Shown: positions 19,271 through 27,526 of the stretch, in pieces
Position numbering within the stretch: position 1 is the first letter of the stretch
Layout: each line of letters opens with the position of its first letter
Assembly (NCBI GenBank): GCA_022842245.1
Contig: JALHPZ010000023.1
Span: forward strand, 41,532 to 105,531
Reading direction: 5' to 3'
Source: Gemmataceae bacterium
GTDB lineage: Bacteria > Planctomycetota > Planctomycetia > Gemmatales > Gemmataceae
Length of the DNA stretch: 64,000 nucleotides
Translations under genes and position numbers: made by a program
Notes under the pieces: generated by a model
Databases searched by the model: none
The model's input: the letters and a program-made list of their open reading frames with translations, nothing else
What the model was told of the DNA's origin: nothing

Positions 19271-20800
19271 ATGCCGAACGCACTCCTCTCAAACGCCGAC
19301 CTCGCCATCGTGGCCGCGTACATCCTCGCCATGACGGCGATGGGGGCGTGGTTCACCCGCAAGCAGAAGGACCTGAAGGCCTACTTCGTCGGCGGGCGGA
19401 ACGTCGGTTGGTTCATGGTCCTCGTCTCCATCGTCGCCACGGAGACGAGTGCCGTCACCTTCCTCAGCGTCCCCGGCGTCGGGTACAAGCCCGGCGGAAA
19501 CTTCACCTTCATCCAACTCTCCTTCGGCTACGTCGTCGGCCGCTGCCTCGTCGCATGGCTGCTGCTGCCGCTGTACATGAAGGGCGAACTCTTCAGCGCC
19601 TACCAGGTGCTCCGCGAGAAGTTCGGCCCGTCCGTGCAGCGTGTCGCCTCGGGGCTGTTCCTCGTCACGCGTACCATCGCCGACGGCCTGCGTCTGTTCC
19701 TGACGGCGCTCGTCATCCAATACGTCGGCATTGGCGTCGAACCCGCCATCCTGCTCGTCGGCGTCGTCACCATCGTCTACACGTTCCTCGGCGGCATGAA
19801 GGCGGTGCTCTGGACGGATCTCATCCAGTTCGTCATCAAGATCGCCGGGGCCGCCGTCGCCGGGATCGTCGTGCTGGCGAGCCTGCCGGGCGGTTGGAGC
19901 CAGTATGTCGAAATCGGCAGCGCGAACGCGAAGTTCGTCTGGCTCGACCCGGTCTTCGATGTCACGGTCGCGTATTCGTTCTGGACCGGCCTGCTCGGCG
20001 GGGCGGTGTTCAGCATGGCGTCGCACGGGGCCGACCAACTCATGGTGCAGCGCTACCTCTGCGCCCGATCGCTCGGGCATGCCAGGTTGGCGCTGGTGCT
20101 CAGCGGCTTCACGATCCTCGTGCAGTTCCTGCTCTTCCTTGCCGTCGGCGTCGGCCTGTTCGTGGCGAAGCAGGCGGGCGTGTTCGACCCGGGGGCCGCG
20201 ACGCCGGACGAGGTCTTCGGCCTGTTCATCGTGACGAAGCTGAATTACGGACTCGCCGGGCTGCTCGTCGCCGCGATCCTCGCCGCGGCGATGTCGACGC
20301 TGTCGTCGTCGCTCAACAGCTCGGCGAACGCCTTCGTGACGGACTTCTACAAGCCGCTGGTGCCGAATCGGAGCGAGGAGAGCTACGTGCGGCTCTCGCG
20401 GATCATGACCGTCGTCTGGGGCCTCGCGCAGATGGGCGTGGCCGTGATCGCATACCGCACGGCCGGGAACGAGCGCAGCGTCGTGGACCGCGTGCTCGCC
20501 GTCGCCGGGCTGACGACGGGCTTGATCCTCGGATTGTTCCTGTTGGGCCGAATGAGGAAGCCGGTGCCGAGCGCCGCCGCGATCGCGGGCTTGCTCTCGG
20601 GCGCGGTGATCGTGGGGCTGGCGTATCTGCCATCCTTTGACTTCGCCCAGGACTGGTTGAAGGCGAACCTGCCGTCGATGTTCCCCGCCGACCGGAAGAC
20701 GGCGCTCGCCTTCCCGTGGTACGCCCCGCTCGGCGCGGGGACGACGGTGCTGGTGGCGCTCGCCGTCGGTATGATCAACCGCAAACCCGCCTCAGCATGA
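19271..20800 (+). CDS. Sodium:solute symporter family (SSS) transporter
   Basis: A 509-residue protein with about 13 hydrophobic helices. The first helix region LAIVAAYILAMTAMGAWFTRK, then DLKAYFVGGRNVGWFMVLVSIVATETSAVTFLSVPG, is diagnostic of the SSS family. Further along, the MSTLSSSLNSSAN stretch corresponds to the sodium-site helix. It should import a small organic solute (sugar, amino acid, carboxylate or sialic-acid-like) with Na+. The substrate cannot be told from sequence. The gene starts 15 bp after the lipoprotein gene. Confidence 0.92.
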   Translation: MPNALLSNADLAIVAAYILAMTAMGAWFTRKQKDLKAYFVGGRNVGWFMVLVSIVATETSAVTFLSVPGVGYKPGGNFTFIQLSFGYVVGRCLVAWLLLPLYMKGELFSAYQVLREKFGPSVQRVASGLFLVTRTIADGLRLFLTALVIQYVGIGVEPAILLVGVVTIVYTFLGGMKAVLWTDLIQFVIKIAGAAVAGIVVLASLPGGWSQYVEIGSANAKFVWLDPVFDVTVAYSFWTGLLGGAVFSMASHGADQLMVQRYLCARSLGHARLALVLSGFTILVQFLLFLAVGVGLFVAKQAGVFDPGAATPDEVFGLFIVTKLNYGLAGLLVAAILAAAMSTLSSSLNSSANAFVTDFYKPLVPNRSEESYVRLSRIMTVVWGLAQMGVAVIAYRTAGNERSVVDRVLAVAGLTTGLILGLFLLGRMRKPVPSAAAIAGLLSGAVIVGLAYLPSFDFAQDWLKANLPSMFPADRKTALAFPWYAPLGAGTTVLVALAVGMINRKPASA

Positions 20801-21246
20801 TTGTGTCTTTGGTGGCTAGGACATGGATGAAAGCGACGAGAAATCATCCAAGTGTTCTCTCTCAATCTTCAGTCCGAAGGACTGGGAGTGCTTAGCCCAG
20901 GGCAACGCCCTGGGTATTGGCACCCACAAACCGGCAGTCTGAAGGACTGCGACACAAGAGCCATCGATTCAACCGTGTAGGTTTCTTGTCCCAGTCCTAC
21001 GGACTGGAGATTCCTTGACGCCCAACCCAGGGCGTTGCCCTGGGCTAAGCACTCCCAGGCCTTCGGCCTGAAGAAATGCTGAAGTCCATGACTTCTGCCT
21101 CATGAGGGATTGCGGAATCGACAGATGATCGCACAACTCAAGAAACGCAATCCGCATCGACTTCGGTCTATGTAAACTGTGACAGACGGATTGAATTGCC
21201 TGTGTTTCGAAGACCATCCCGCCTGAACCCTCTTCCCGGATTGGCC
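20801..21246. other. Gene-free 446-bp spacer dominated by palindromic repeats
   Basis: No convincing coding region is present. The central part (20867-21073) is a nested set of inverted repeats, listed separately. The last 170 bp before 21247 should contain the promoter of the propeller-fusion gene; I see no strong consensus boxes. Confidence 0.7.
20867..21073. repeat. Nested palindromic repeat: 48-bp inverted arms plus inner hairpins
   Basis: The left arm 20867-20914 and right arm 21026-21073 are reverse complements with two mismatches. Each arm is itself made of two small palindromes: CAGTCC-GAA-GGACTG and CCCAGGGC-AAC-GCCCTGGG. Two more 15-bp hairpins of the CAGTC..GACTG type lie between them (20934-20948 and 20992-21006). 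I recall similar multi-copy CCCAGGGCGTTGCCCTGGG hairpins in planctomycete and verrucomicrobial genomes, but I cannot count copies here. Confidence 0.85.
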
Positions 21247-23670
21247 ATGTCGCGATTCCTTGTCGCCCTCGCGGTCCTGTCGTTCTCGTCCGTCGCCTTC
21301 GCCCAGGAATCCGCCCTCTCGCGGCACTGGCTCTGGTCCACGGCTCACGCCGTCCCCTACGAGACGACCTCCGAGCAGAGCGGCTACTTCTCCATCGTCG
21401 AAGGCTTGAACAAGAAGATTTACATCGGCACGGCCAAATATCAGGAGAACGCCTTCCTCGTCGAGTTCGATCCCACTTCGAAAGCGATGAAGGTCGTCCT
21501 CGACGCCAACAAGGAGATCGGCACGAGCCTGAAGGGCTTCGCGTCGCAATCGAAGTTCCACACGCGCAACAACGTCGGCCCGAGCGGCAAGATCTACCTC
21601 GGTACCAAACAGGGCTACCCCACGAAGGGCGAGAAGCGCACCGATTACCCCGGCGGCTACCCGATGGTCTTCGACCCGGCCACGGGGAAGACGAAGGTCT
21701 ATCCGATCCCGATTCCGCACCAGGGGATCATCAGCGTGACGCCGGACGAGTCGCGCGACCTCGCGTACATCTCGACCTGCTCCGACGAACGGCCGACCGA
21801 GAGCGCCCACTTCATGATTCTGGATTTGAAGACGGGCAAGTACCGCGACCTGATCGACAGCCGCCACATGTACGCGTTCATCGTGCTGGACCACCTCGGC
21901 CGGGCGTATCACCCACTGATCGGCGGCGACATAGCCCGGTACGATCCGCGCACCGAAAAGCTCGAACGGCTGAAGCAGACGATCGACGGGAAGGTGCCGA
22001 CGAAGGAATCGAACCTCGCGCACCCGGAGAGCCATCCGATCAACTGGGAAGTGTCGCCGGACCGGAAGACGCTCTACGCCGTGGCGATGAGCACGAACCA
22101 ACTGTTTGCCTACGACCTGACGGCGGCGGGTGACACGCTGCCGGGGAAGAGCCTCGGCAAGCTAAACCCAGAGACGACGGCGACCGATTGCCGGGCGATG
22201 TGCGTGGCGCCGGACGGCACGGTCTGGGCCGGGATCACGGCGACGTTCGGGCCGCGCGGGCAGTTCGTCCACGTGTCGAGCTGGAAGCCCGGCGATGCCG
22301 CACCGACCGATCGCGGCGCGGTGGCGATCGGCAATCCGGACTTCACCACCTTCAAGGGGAAAGACGGCAAGGACCTCCCCTACCACCACGGCGTCTACCC
22401 GCTCAAAGACGGCACGCTGCTGCCGCGGTACGTCGTGATGGGCATCTGCGCCGGTAGCGACGGCACCGTCTACATCACGACGCTTTACCCGTTCAAGGTG
22501 CACGCGATCCGCTTCCCGAAGGTGGCGGGGCTGACGACGGTGTACCGGCACAATTCGCACGCCGACGTGATCCTCAGCCGGATGATCCAGACCGATTCGC
22601 TGGACGAGAAGGGGCCGAAGCCGGTGATGAAACTCGCATCCATCTTCGTCGATCAGGTGCCGAAGGGGGACACGAGCCGGGCGTTCTCGCAGAAGTACGG
22701 CGTGCCGTTGAAGGCGAGCGTGGCGGAGGCGCTCGCGGTCGGCGTCGACGGCGTGCTGCTGGTGGCCGAGCACGGCGACTATCCGAAGACCGACTCCGGA
22801 GCGACGATCTATCCGAAGAAGCGGCTCTTCGGCGAAGTCGTGAAGGAGTTCGAACGCACCGGGAAAGTCGTCCCGGTGTTCAACGACAAGCACCTCGCCG
22901 ACAACTGGGCGGATGCGAAGTGGATGTACGACACGGCCAAGGCGAAAAAGATTCCGCTGATGGCCGGTTCGTCCATCCCCGGCGCGTGGCGGTATCCGCC
23001 GATCGACGTGAAACGCGGGGCGAAGCTCAAGCAGATCGTCGGCCTGTCGTACCACACGCTGGACGCCTACGGGTTCCACGGATTGGAATTCCTTCAGTCG
23101 CTCGCCGAGCGGCGCGCCGGCGGCGAGACGGGGATCGTGCGCGTGCGCTGCCTGACCGGCCCGGCCGTCTGGGCGGCGGAGAAGGACGGGGTCTTTGACC
23201 GCAAGCTGCTCGACGCGGCGCTCGCGAGTTTAAAGGAACGGCCGATCCCGAAGGGGAAGACCGTCGAGGAGTTGGTGAAGGAGCCGAACCTGATCGTCAT
23301 CGATTACGCCGACGGGCTGCGCGTCAACATGTTCACCTTGAACTACGTCATCGCGGAGTGGGCGGCGGCGTGGCAATACGACGACGGCAAGATCGAAGCC
23401 TGCACGACCTACACGCAGGAGGCGCGGCCGTTCACGCACTTCTCGGTGCTGCTGAAGGGAATCGAGAAGATGGTGCAGACCGGCCGCCCGACCTGGCCGG
23501 TCGAGCGGACGTTATTGAGTAGCGGCATCCTCGACGCGGCGCTGCTGTCGCAGAAGGCGGGCGGGAAGCCGATCGAGACGCCGTACATGAAGGACGTGAA
23601 GTACGACTCGAAGTGGGATTGGCAGCAACCCCCGCCGCCGTACAAGGACCGGCCGATCGAGAAGCAGTAG
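21247..23670 (+). CDS. Exported beta-propeller fused to a Gfo/Idh-like domain
   Basis: An 807-residue protein with signal peptide MSRFLVALAVLSFSSVAFAQ. Residues about 25-430 are propeller-like repeats (VEFDPTSKAMKVVL, MVFDPATGKTKVYPIP, GDIARYDPRTEKLERL, LFAYDL). From about 455 the sequence changes to an alpha/beta region (KLASIFVDQVPKGDTSR, ALAVGVDGVLLVAEHGDYP, RLFGEVVKEFERTGKVVPVFNDKHLA). I associate this with a family of stand-alone dehydrogenase-like proteins in planctomycetes. The classical GxGxxG and EKP motifs are not obvious, so catalysis is uncertain. The ATG at 21247 was chosen because it begins the signal peptide. Confidence 0.75.
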   Translation: MSRFLVALAVLSFSSVAFAQESALSRHWLWSTAHAVPYETTSEQSGYFSIVEGLNKKIYIGTAKYQENAFLVEFDPTSKAMKVVLDANKEIGTSLKGFASQSKFHTRNNVGPSGKIYLGTKQGYPTKGEKRTDYPGGYPMVFDPATGKTKVYPIPIPHQGIISVTPDESRDLAYISTCSDERPTESAHFMILDLKTGKYRDLIDSRHMYAFIVLDHLGRAYHPLIGGDIARYDPRTEKLERLKQTIDGKVPTKESNLAHPESHPINWEVSPDRKTLYAVAMSTNQLFAYDLTAAGDTLPGKSLGKLNPETTATDCRAMCVAPDGTVWAGITATFGPRGQFVHVSSWKPGDAAPTDRGAVAIGNPDFTTFKGKDGKDLPYHHGVYPLKDGTLLPRYVVMGICAGSDGTVYITTLYPFKVHAIRFPKVAGLTTVYRHNSHADVILSRMIQTDSLDEKGPKPVMKLASIFVDQVPKGDTSRAFSQKYGVPLKASVAEALAVGVDGVLLVAEHGDYPKTDSGATIYPKKRLFGEVVKEFERTGKVVPVFNDKHLADNWADAKWMYDTAKAKKIPLMAGSSIPGAWRYPPIDVKRGAKLKQIVGLSYHTLDAYGFHGLEFLQSLAERRAGGETGIVRVRCLTGPAVWAAEKDGVFDRKLLDAALASLKERPIPKGKTVEELVKEPNLIVIDYADGLRVNMFTLNYVIAEWAAAWQYDDGKIEACTTYTQEARPFTHFSVLLKGIEKMVQTGRPTWPVERTLLSSGILDAALLSQKAGGKPIETPYMKDVKYDSKWDWQQPPPPYKDRPIEKQ

Positions 23671-23672
23671 GG

Positions 23673-24185
23673 TCACGGGTTGTTCAGGTGAATGACAATC
23701 GGCCCCCGAATTTCGCTCACGCGGTCGATTCGGCGCTGCCGTTCGGCTTTGAACTGCGGATCATCCGGGCGGTCGTCGGGCGATAGCAGGTCCCGGTAGG
23801 TTCGATGGACGTCGTCCCGGTTGTATCGCTCCGTTCGCACAGTCTTGCCCGCGGGATCGAAGACCGTTACGACGAATCGGTCTTCGTCCGGCTTGGCGCG
23901 GTCGAAGAAGACTTCCATGACCACTTTACCCTCGGCGTAGTCCTTCTCGCTGCGAAAGCTCAGGCGATCGATGCCGTGCTCGTGCGCGTAGGCCAGTACG
24001 AAGACATCGAGCCAGGTTTGGCGATCGTGTTTGTTGACGGGTGCGAGTGCGTGGTCCCACGAGGCGTCGACGACTTTCTGGTCGTCGGGGTGGAGGCGTT
24101 CGGGAATGGGACGGGACAACGGCCCGCAGCCGGTCGTTAGAAAAACGATCAACGCCATGCCGCAAACGAACTGAATCGGTCTCAT
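23673..24185 (-). CDS. Putative lipoprotein, 170 aa
   Basis: The chosen ATG (24185) has GGGAG nearby and opens a lipoprotein signal (MRPIQFVCGMALIVFLTTGC) with Cys at residue 20. The mature part is charged and contains EVFFDRAKPDEDRFVVTVFDPAGKTVRTERYNRDD, a beta-rich stretch, then an Arg-rich helix. I recognise no family. Its stop codon is two bases from the end of the convergent propeller gene. The frame extends to 24245 but without a signal peptide at that start. Confidence 0.7.
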   Translation of the reverse strand: MRPIQFVCGMALIVFLTTGCGPLSRPIPERLHPDDQKVVDASWDHALAPVNKHDRQTWLDVFVLAYAHEHGIDRLSFRSEKDYAEGKVVMEVFFDRAKPDEDRFVVTVFDPAGKTVRTERYNRDDVHRTYRDLLSPDDRPDDPQFKAERQRRIDRVSEIRGPIVIHLNNP

Positions 24186-24275
24186 GTCATCGGCTCCCGT
24201 AGTGGAAGATCGGGGCCGACTCGCGCGAATCGGAGACAACAACACGATCCGGATGAACGATCGTTATTCCCGATT

Positions 24276-24316
24276 ACCAAAAAAGAAGCGACCGCCGAAT
24301 CGGCGGTCGCTTGTTG
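24276..24316 (-). terminator. Rho-independent terminator of the pentahaem cytochrome operon
   Basis: GCGACCGCCG (24288-24297) pairs perfectly with CGGCGGTCGC (24301-24310) around an AAT loop. On the minus strand it is followed by TTCTTTTTTGG, a good U-tract, 26 bp after the stop codon of the 530-residue cytochrome. Confidence 0.85.
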
Positions 24317-24335
24317 TTGTGGGCAGATGGAACGG

Positions 24336-25928
24336 TCACTCCTTCAGCTTGGCCATCGAGGCGGCGAACGCCTTCGGGTCGAAGTTGGCAAACTGCTTAA
24401 GGCGATCCGGGAGGAACTTCCCGGCGGGCAGCGGCGTCTTGGAGGCGTCGATCGCGGCCTTCGAGCGGATCTCCACCGGCAGGTGTTTGCCGATCTCGCC
24501 GTCCCACTTGGTCACGTCCTTCTTGCGCGCCACGGCCAGCGAGCGATAGGCCCACGACAGGTGCATGGCGGCTTCGGTGTCGCCGAGGGCGGCCGGGGAG
24601 GCGAGCGCATTGCCGATGTCGGCGAGGAGGGCGTCGGCCGCGGTGTCGGAGTAGTTCGCGGCGTCCACGGCTTTGTTGAAGTCGGCCGTCCAGGCGACGA
24701 GCGCTTTGGCGGCGGCGGCGACTTCGGCCCCCTTGCCGTAGGCGAACGGCGAACTGGTTGCGGCCTTGCTGACGGCGGCCCACGCGGCCGGGAACTTGTC
24801 GCTCTCCGCCTTCACGGCGGGGGCGAGCGTGCCGGCGTGCGCGACGACGGTGCTGGGCAGCATCGCCACCCACGCCTTGAGCGGCGGGCGGCCGGGCACG
24901 CGGCCCTCGTAGCCGCGGACCTGCCGGGCGCTCGGGTACTTGAGGTCGTGGTGGCACGAGTAGCAGTCGAAGCGGGCGTAGTCGAGTCCTTCGGTATTCT
25001 TCGACTCGGCGGCGAGCAGGTTCATCTCGGCCTTGAGGGAGGCGATCGCACCGGCCGCGATATGCCGGGCGAGGTAGTTGTCCTTGTCGGCCGGTTTGAA
25101 GCGGAAGATTTCCCATGCCTTGTCGGGGTTCTTCTTGGCGAAGTCCTGGAGGAACTTGAGTTCGCTGGGGTAGCCCCAGTGGCGCGGCTCGCCGTTCATG
25201 AAGGTGACGAGTTCGAGCGGGGGCAGGGGCGGGTGGCCGGCGGCGTAGATCTCGTGGGTGACGACTTTGTTCTCGTCCGGGTTGCCGACGTGGCAGGAGG
25301 CGCAGAGGTCGGCTTTCACATGCGGGTCGCGGAGGTTCTTCATGCCGGCCGCCCATTTGTGGTCAGGCGTTTCGGTGCGCCACTTGAAGTAGGCAAATTC
25401 CTTGCCGTCGTCGGCCTTGTCGGGGATGGTCTCGCCGATGTAGTGGACGGTCTGCCATTTTTCGGCGACGCCGTGGCACGCGGCGCAGCCGACGCCCACG
25501 CCCTGCGTGACGAACTCCTTGGCGTTGCGCGGTTCCTTACTGGTTGGCTTCAGGTCGGTGGAATGGCAGGTCAGGCAACGGTAATCGGTCGTCACTTTGT
25601 AATTCGGATCGTCGCGGCCGAGCAATTCCTGCATCTTCTTCGCGACGGGATTTTTCTCGGGTTTGAGGACCTCGTAGGCGAGCTGGTGCGGGTCGAGCGT
25701 TTCCCACGTCATGCTTTCATTGAGCTTGATGAACTCGTGGGAGCGATTGTTGTTGACGAATCGCTTGGCGCCGGGCTGGTCAGCGCCGTAGTGGCAGGCG
25801 ACGCATCCGCCGACGTCGGCCTGGGTGCCCGGTACCTGCGCGCTCGACACGGAAACGAAGGCGAGGCCGAGCGCCGCCGCCAGCGCCAGCCGGAGTGGGA
25901 ATCCGCCCCGGATCGTTCGCGTCGCCAT
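24336..25928 (-). CDS. Pentahaem c-type cytochrome (cytochrome c554-like), exported
   Basis: A 530-residue protein with a signal peptide (LALAAALGLAFVSVSSAQ) and five CXXCH haem sites: CVACH, CLTCH, CAACH, CASCH and CYSCH. Extra His-containing stretches (AAGHPPLPPLEL, RSHEF) probably supply distal ligands, as in the c554/hydroxylamine-oxidoreductase-related cytochromes. The C-terminal 180 residues are helical and lack haem sites. It is the last of three leftward paralogues with 14-bp and shorter spacing, so all three should be co-transcribed. It would move electrons in the periplasm; no catalytic signature such as a lone CXXCK site is seen. Confidence 0.9.
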   Translation of the reverse strand: MATRTIRGGFPLRLALAAALGLAFVSVSSAQVPGTQADVGGCVACHYGADQPGAKRFVNNNRSHEFIKLNESMTWETLDPHQLAYEVLKPEKNPVAKKMQELLGRDDPNYKVTTDYRCLTCHSTDLKPTSKEPRNAKEFVTQGVGVGCAACHGVAEKWQTVHYIGETIPDKADDGKEFAYFKWRTETPDHKWAAGMKNLRDPHVKADLCASCHVGNPDENKVVTHEIYAAGHPPLPPLELVTFMNGEPRHWGYPSELKFLQDFAKKNPDKAWEIFRFKPADKDNYLARHIAAGAIASLKAEMNLLAAESKNTEGLDYARFDCYSCHHDLKYPSARQVRGYEGRVPGRPPLKAWVAMLPSTVVAHAGTLAPAVKAESDKFPAAWAAVSKAATSSPFAYGKGAEVAAAAKALVAWTADFNKAVDAANYSDTAADALLADIGNALASPAALGDTEAAMHLSWAYRSLAVARKKDVTKWDGEIGKHLPVEIRSKAAIDASKTPLPAGKFLPDRLKQFANFDPKAFAASMAKLKE

Positions 25929-25942
25929 TCGTCCACCCTCGT

Positions 25943-27388
25943 TCAGCGTGTCAGTTCGAAGAGTTTCTTGAAGCCGGGGTACACCGAGTCCGGTTGGAAG
26001 TCGCGCGGGCTGTCCACGCGTCCGCCGGTTTTCGGAAACGCCAGCTTGGTCCGGATCTCGGTCAGGGGCGCGGTCCAGGCCGCGAGGGCCGGATTGCCCG
26101 CCCCGCCGCCGGCGTGGTAGAGCGCCGTCAGCGCCAGCGCGTGTTGCGCCAGCACGTCCCAGTCGTAATCCCGAAGCTTGCCGGTGGCGTTATCGTATGC
26201 GCTCGCGGCGATCGTCGAGGCCAGCGCCTTCCATTGTTCGGGGGTAAGCTTCGCGGCGTAGCCGTTCGTCTGGAAGGAAATCAGCCACGCGTCCAGCTGG
26301 GCGGTCGCCTGTTTCGCCAGCCCCGCCACGGTTGCGGCGTTCGGCAGCGGCTTTTCCATCTCGACGCGGAGCGGATCGAGCGCCGCGAGCGCCGGCCCCT
26401 TCGAGCCGGGGCTGACGATCCCGGCTACCGCCGGCAGCGCCTTCGCGAAGGAAGCGTACCACAACTGCCAGCCGAGTACACCCGATTTCCGCGGATGGAG
26501 CGCGTTCGTGGTGTGGCTGCGGAGTTCGGCGCCGAGGTTCTGGTGGCAGGCGTAGCAGCTGGATTCGGCGAACTCCGGCCACGGGGCCTCGTTCTTCTGC
26601 GAGCGCTCGGCGCGGGCCGCCAGCAGGTCGGTCGCGGCCCGCAACCCGGCCACCTGGCCGACGAGCCACGTGCGCACCTCGAAGTCCGGGTTCGGAACCT
26701 TCTCCTCCCAGTGCTTGTTCGCGTACGCCTCGCTGTAGTGGTAGCGCGTGTACTCGAACGAGAGGCGCGGGTGGCCGGCGGCGATGAGGTCGTGGTTCAC
26801 TTCGCGATCCCGGCCGCCGACATGGCACTGGGCGCAGTTCAGGATGCGGGCGACTGGATCCTTGGTCGGCACGAAGCCGAACTGATCGTACTTCTCGCGG
26901 TCCGACAGGCCCTTCCACCACGATTGATAGTGCAGGCTGTTCCACTTCCCGGACGGGCCGTGGCAGCTATCGCAGCTCACGCCGTCGGACAGGCTGCGGT
27001 GGTCGAGCAACTCGCCGGTGTAGTGCTTCGGCTCGTCGAGGGCGTGGCACTTGAGGCAGCTCGCGTCCTCGTGCGCCGGCATCTTGCGGCCGAGGTTCTT
27101 GCTGATGCGAACCGAGTCCTCGTTGTAGAGGACCCGGAACGCACGGCGGTGCGGGTCGCTGTCGCCCCACGTGGAGAACTCGCTGCCGACGTGGCCGGGC
27201 TGGCCGCCGCCGTGGCAGCTCGCCGCGGCGCAGGACATCGTCGTGGAATACTGGCCCTTGGGGATCTGCGCGCCGAACGGCTGCGGGGAAATCGTCGTCG
27301 CGGTCGACGCGGCGGGCTGCGCGGCATACGCCGCGACGGTCACGCTGGCGACCACTCCGACGTAGAGCGCGGCGGTACGGTGGCCCAC
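25943..27388 (-). CDS. Pentahaem c-type cytochrome with one CX4CH site, exported
   Basis: A 481-residue protein if started at the GTG at 27388, which gives a good signal peptide (AALYVGVVASVTVAAYA); the frame is open to an ATG at 27523. Haem sites are an unusual first CAAASCH (four residues between the Cys), then CLKCH, CDSCH, CAQCH and CYACH. Spacing and flanking text (DGVSCDSCHG, NHDLIAAGHPRLSFE) are shared with the gene at 27527-29023, so the two are paralogues. A helical, haem-free C-terminal part resembles that of the 530-residue neighbour. Likely a periplasmic electron carrier. Confidence 0.88.
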   Translation of the reverse strand: MGHRTAALYVGVVASVTVAAYAAQPAASTATTISPQPFGAQIPKGQYSTTMSCAAASCHGGGQPGHVGSEFSTWGDSDPHRRAFRVLYNEDSVRISKNLGRKMPAHEDASCLKCHALDEPKHYTGELLDHRSLSDGVSCDSCHGPSGKWNSLHYQSWWKGLSDREKYDQFGFVPTKDPVARILNCAQCHVGGRDREVNHDLIAAGHPRLSFEYTRYHYSEAYANKHWEEKVPNPDFEVRTWLVGQVAGLRAATDLLAARAERSQKNEAPWPEFAESSCYACHQNLGAELRSHTTNALHPRKSGVLGWQLWYASFAKALPAVAGIVSPGSKGPALAALDPLRVEMEKPLPNAATVAGLAKQATAQLDAWLISFQTNGYAAKLTPEQWKALASTIAASAYDNATGKLRDYDWDVLAQHALALTALYHAGGGAGNPALAAWTAPLTEIRTKLAFPKTGGRVDSPRDFQPDSVYPGFKKLFELTR

Positions 27389-27526
27389 GGTAGCACCTGA
27401 AATCGGACGGATCGGGCGGGAATGCCGGACTCTAGTAACTTCCCCGCTTCCGTGCCTTCGGGCAAATCGCTCCGCCGACCTCCGATGCGACTTCCCGAAG
27501 GAATTCCCGGACAGTCGATCCAACCG

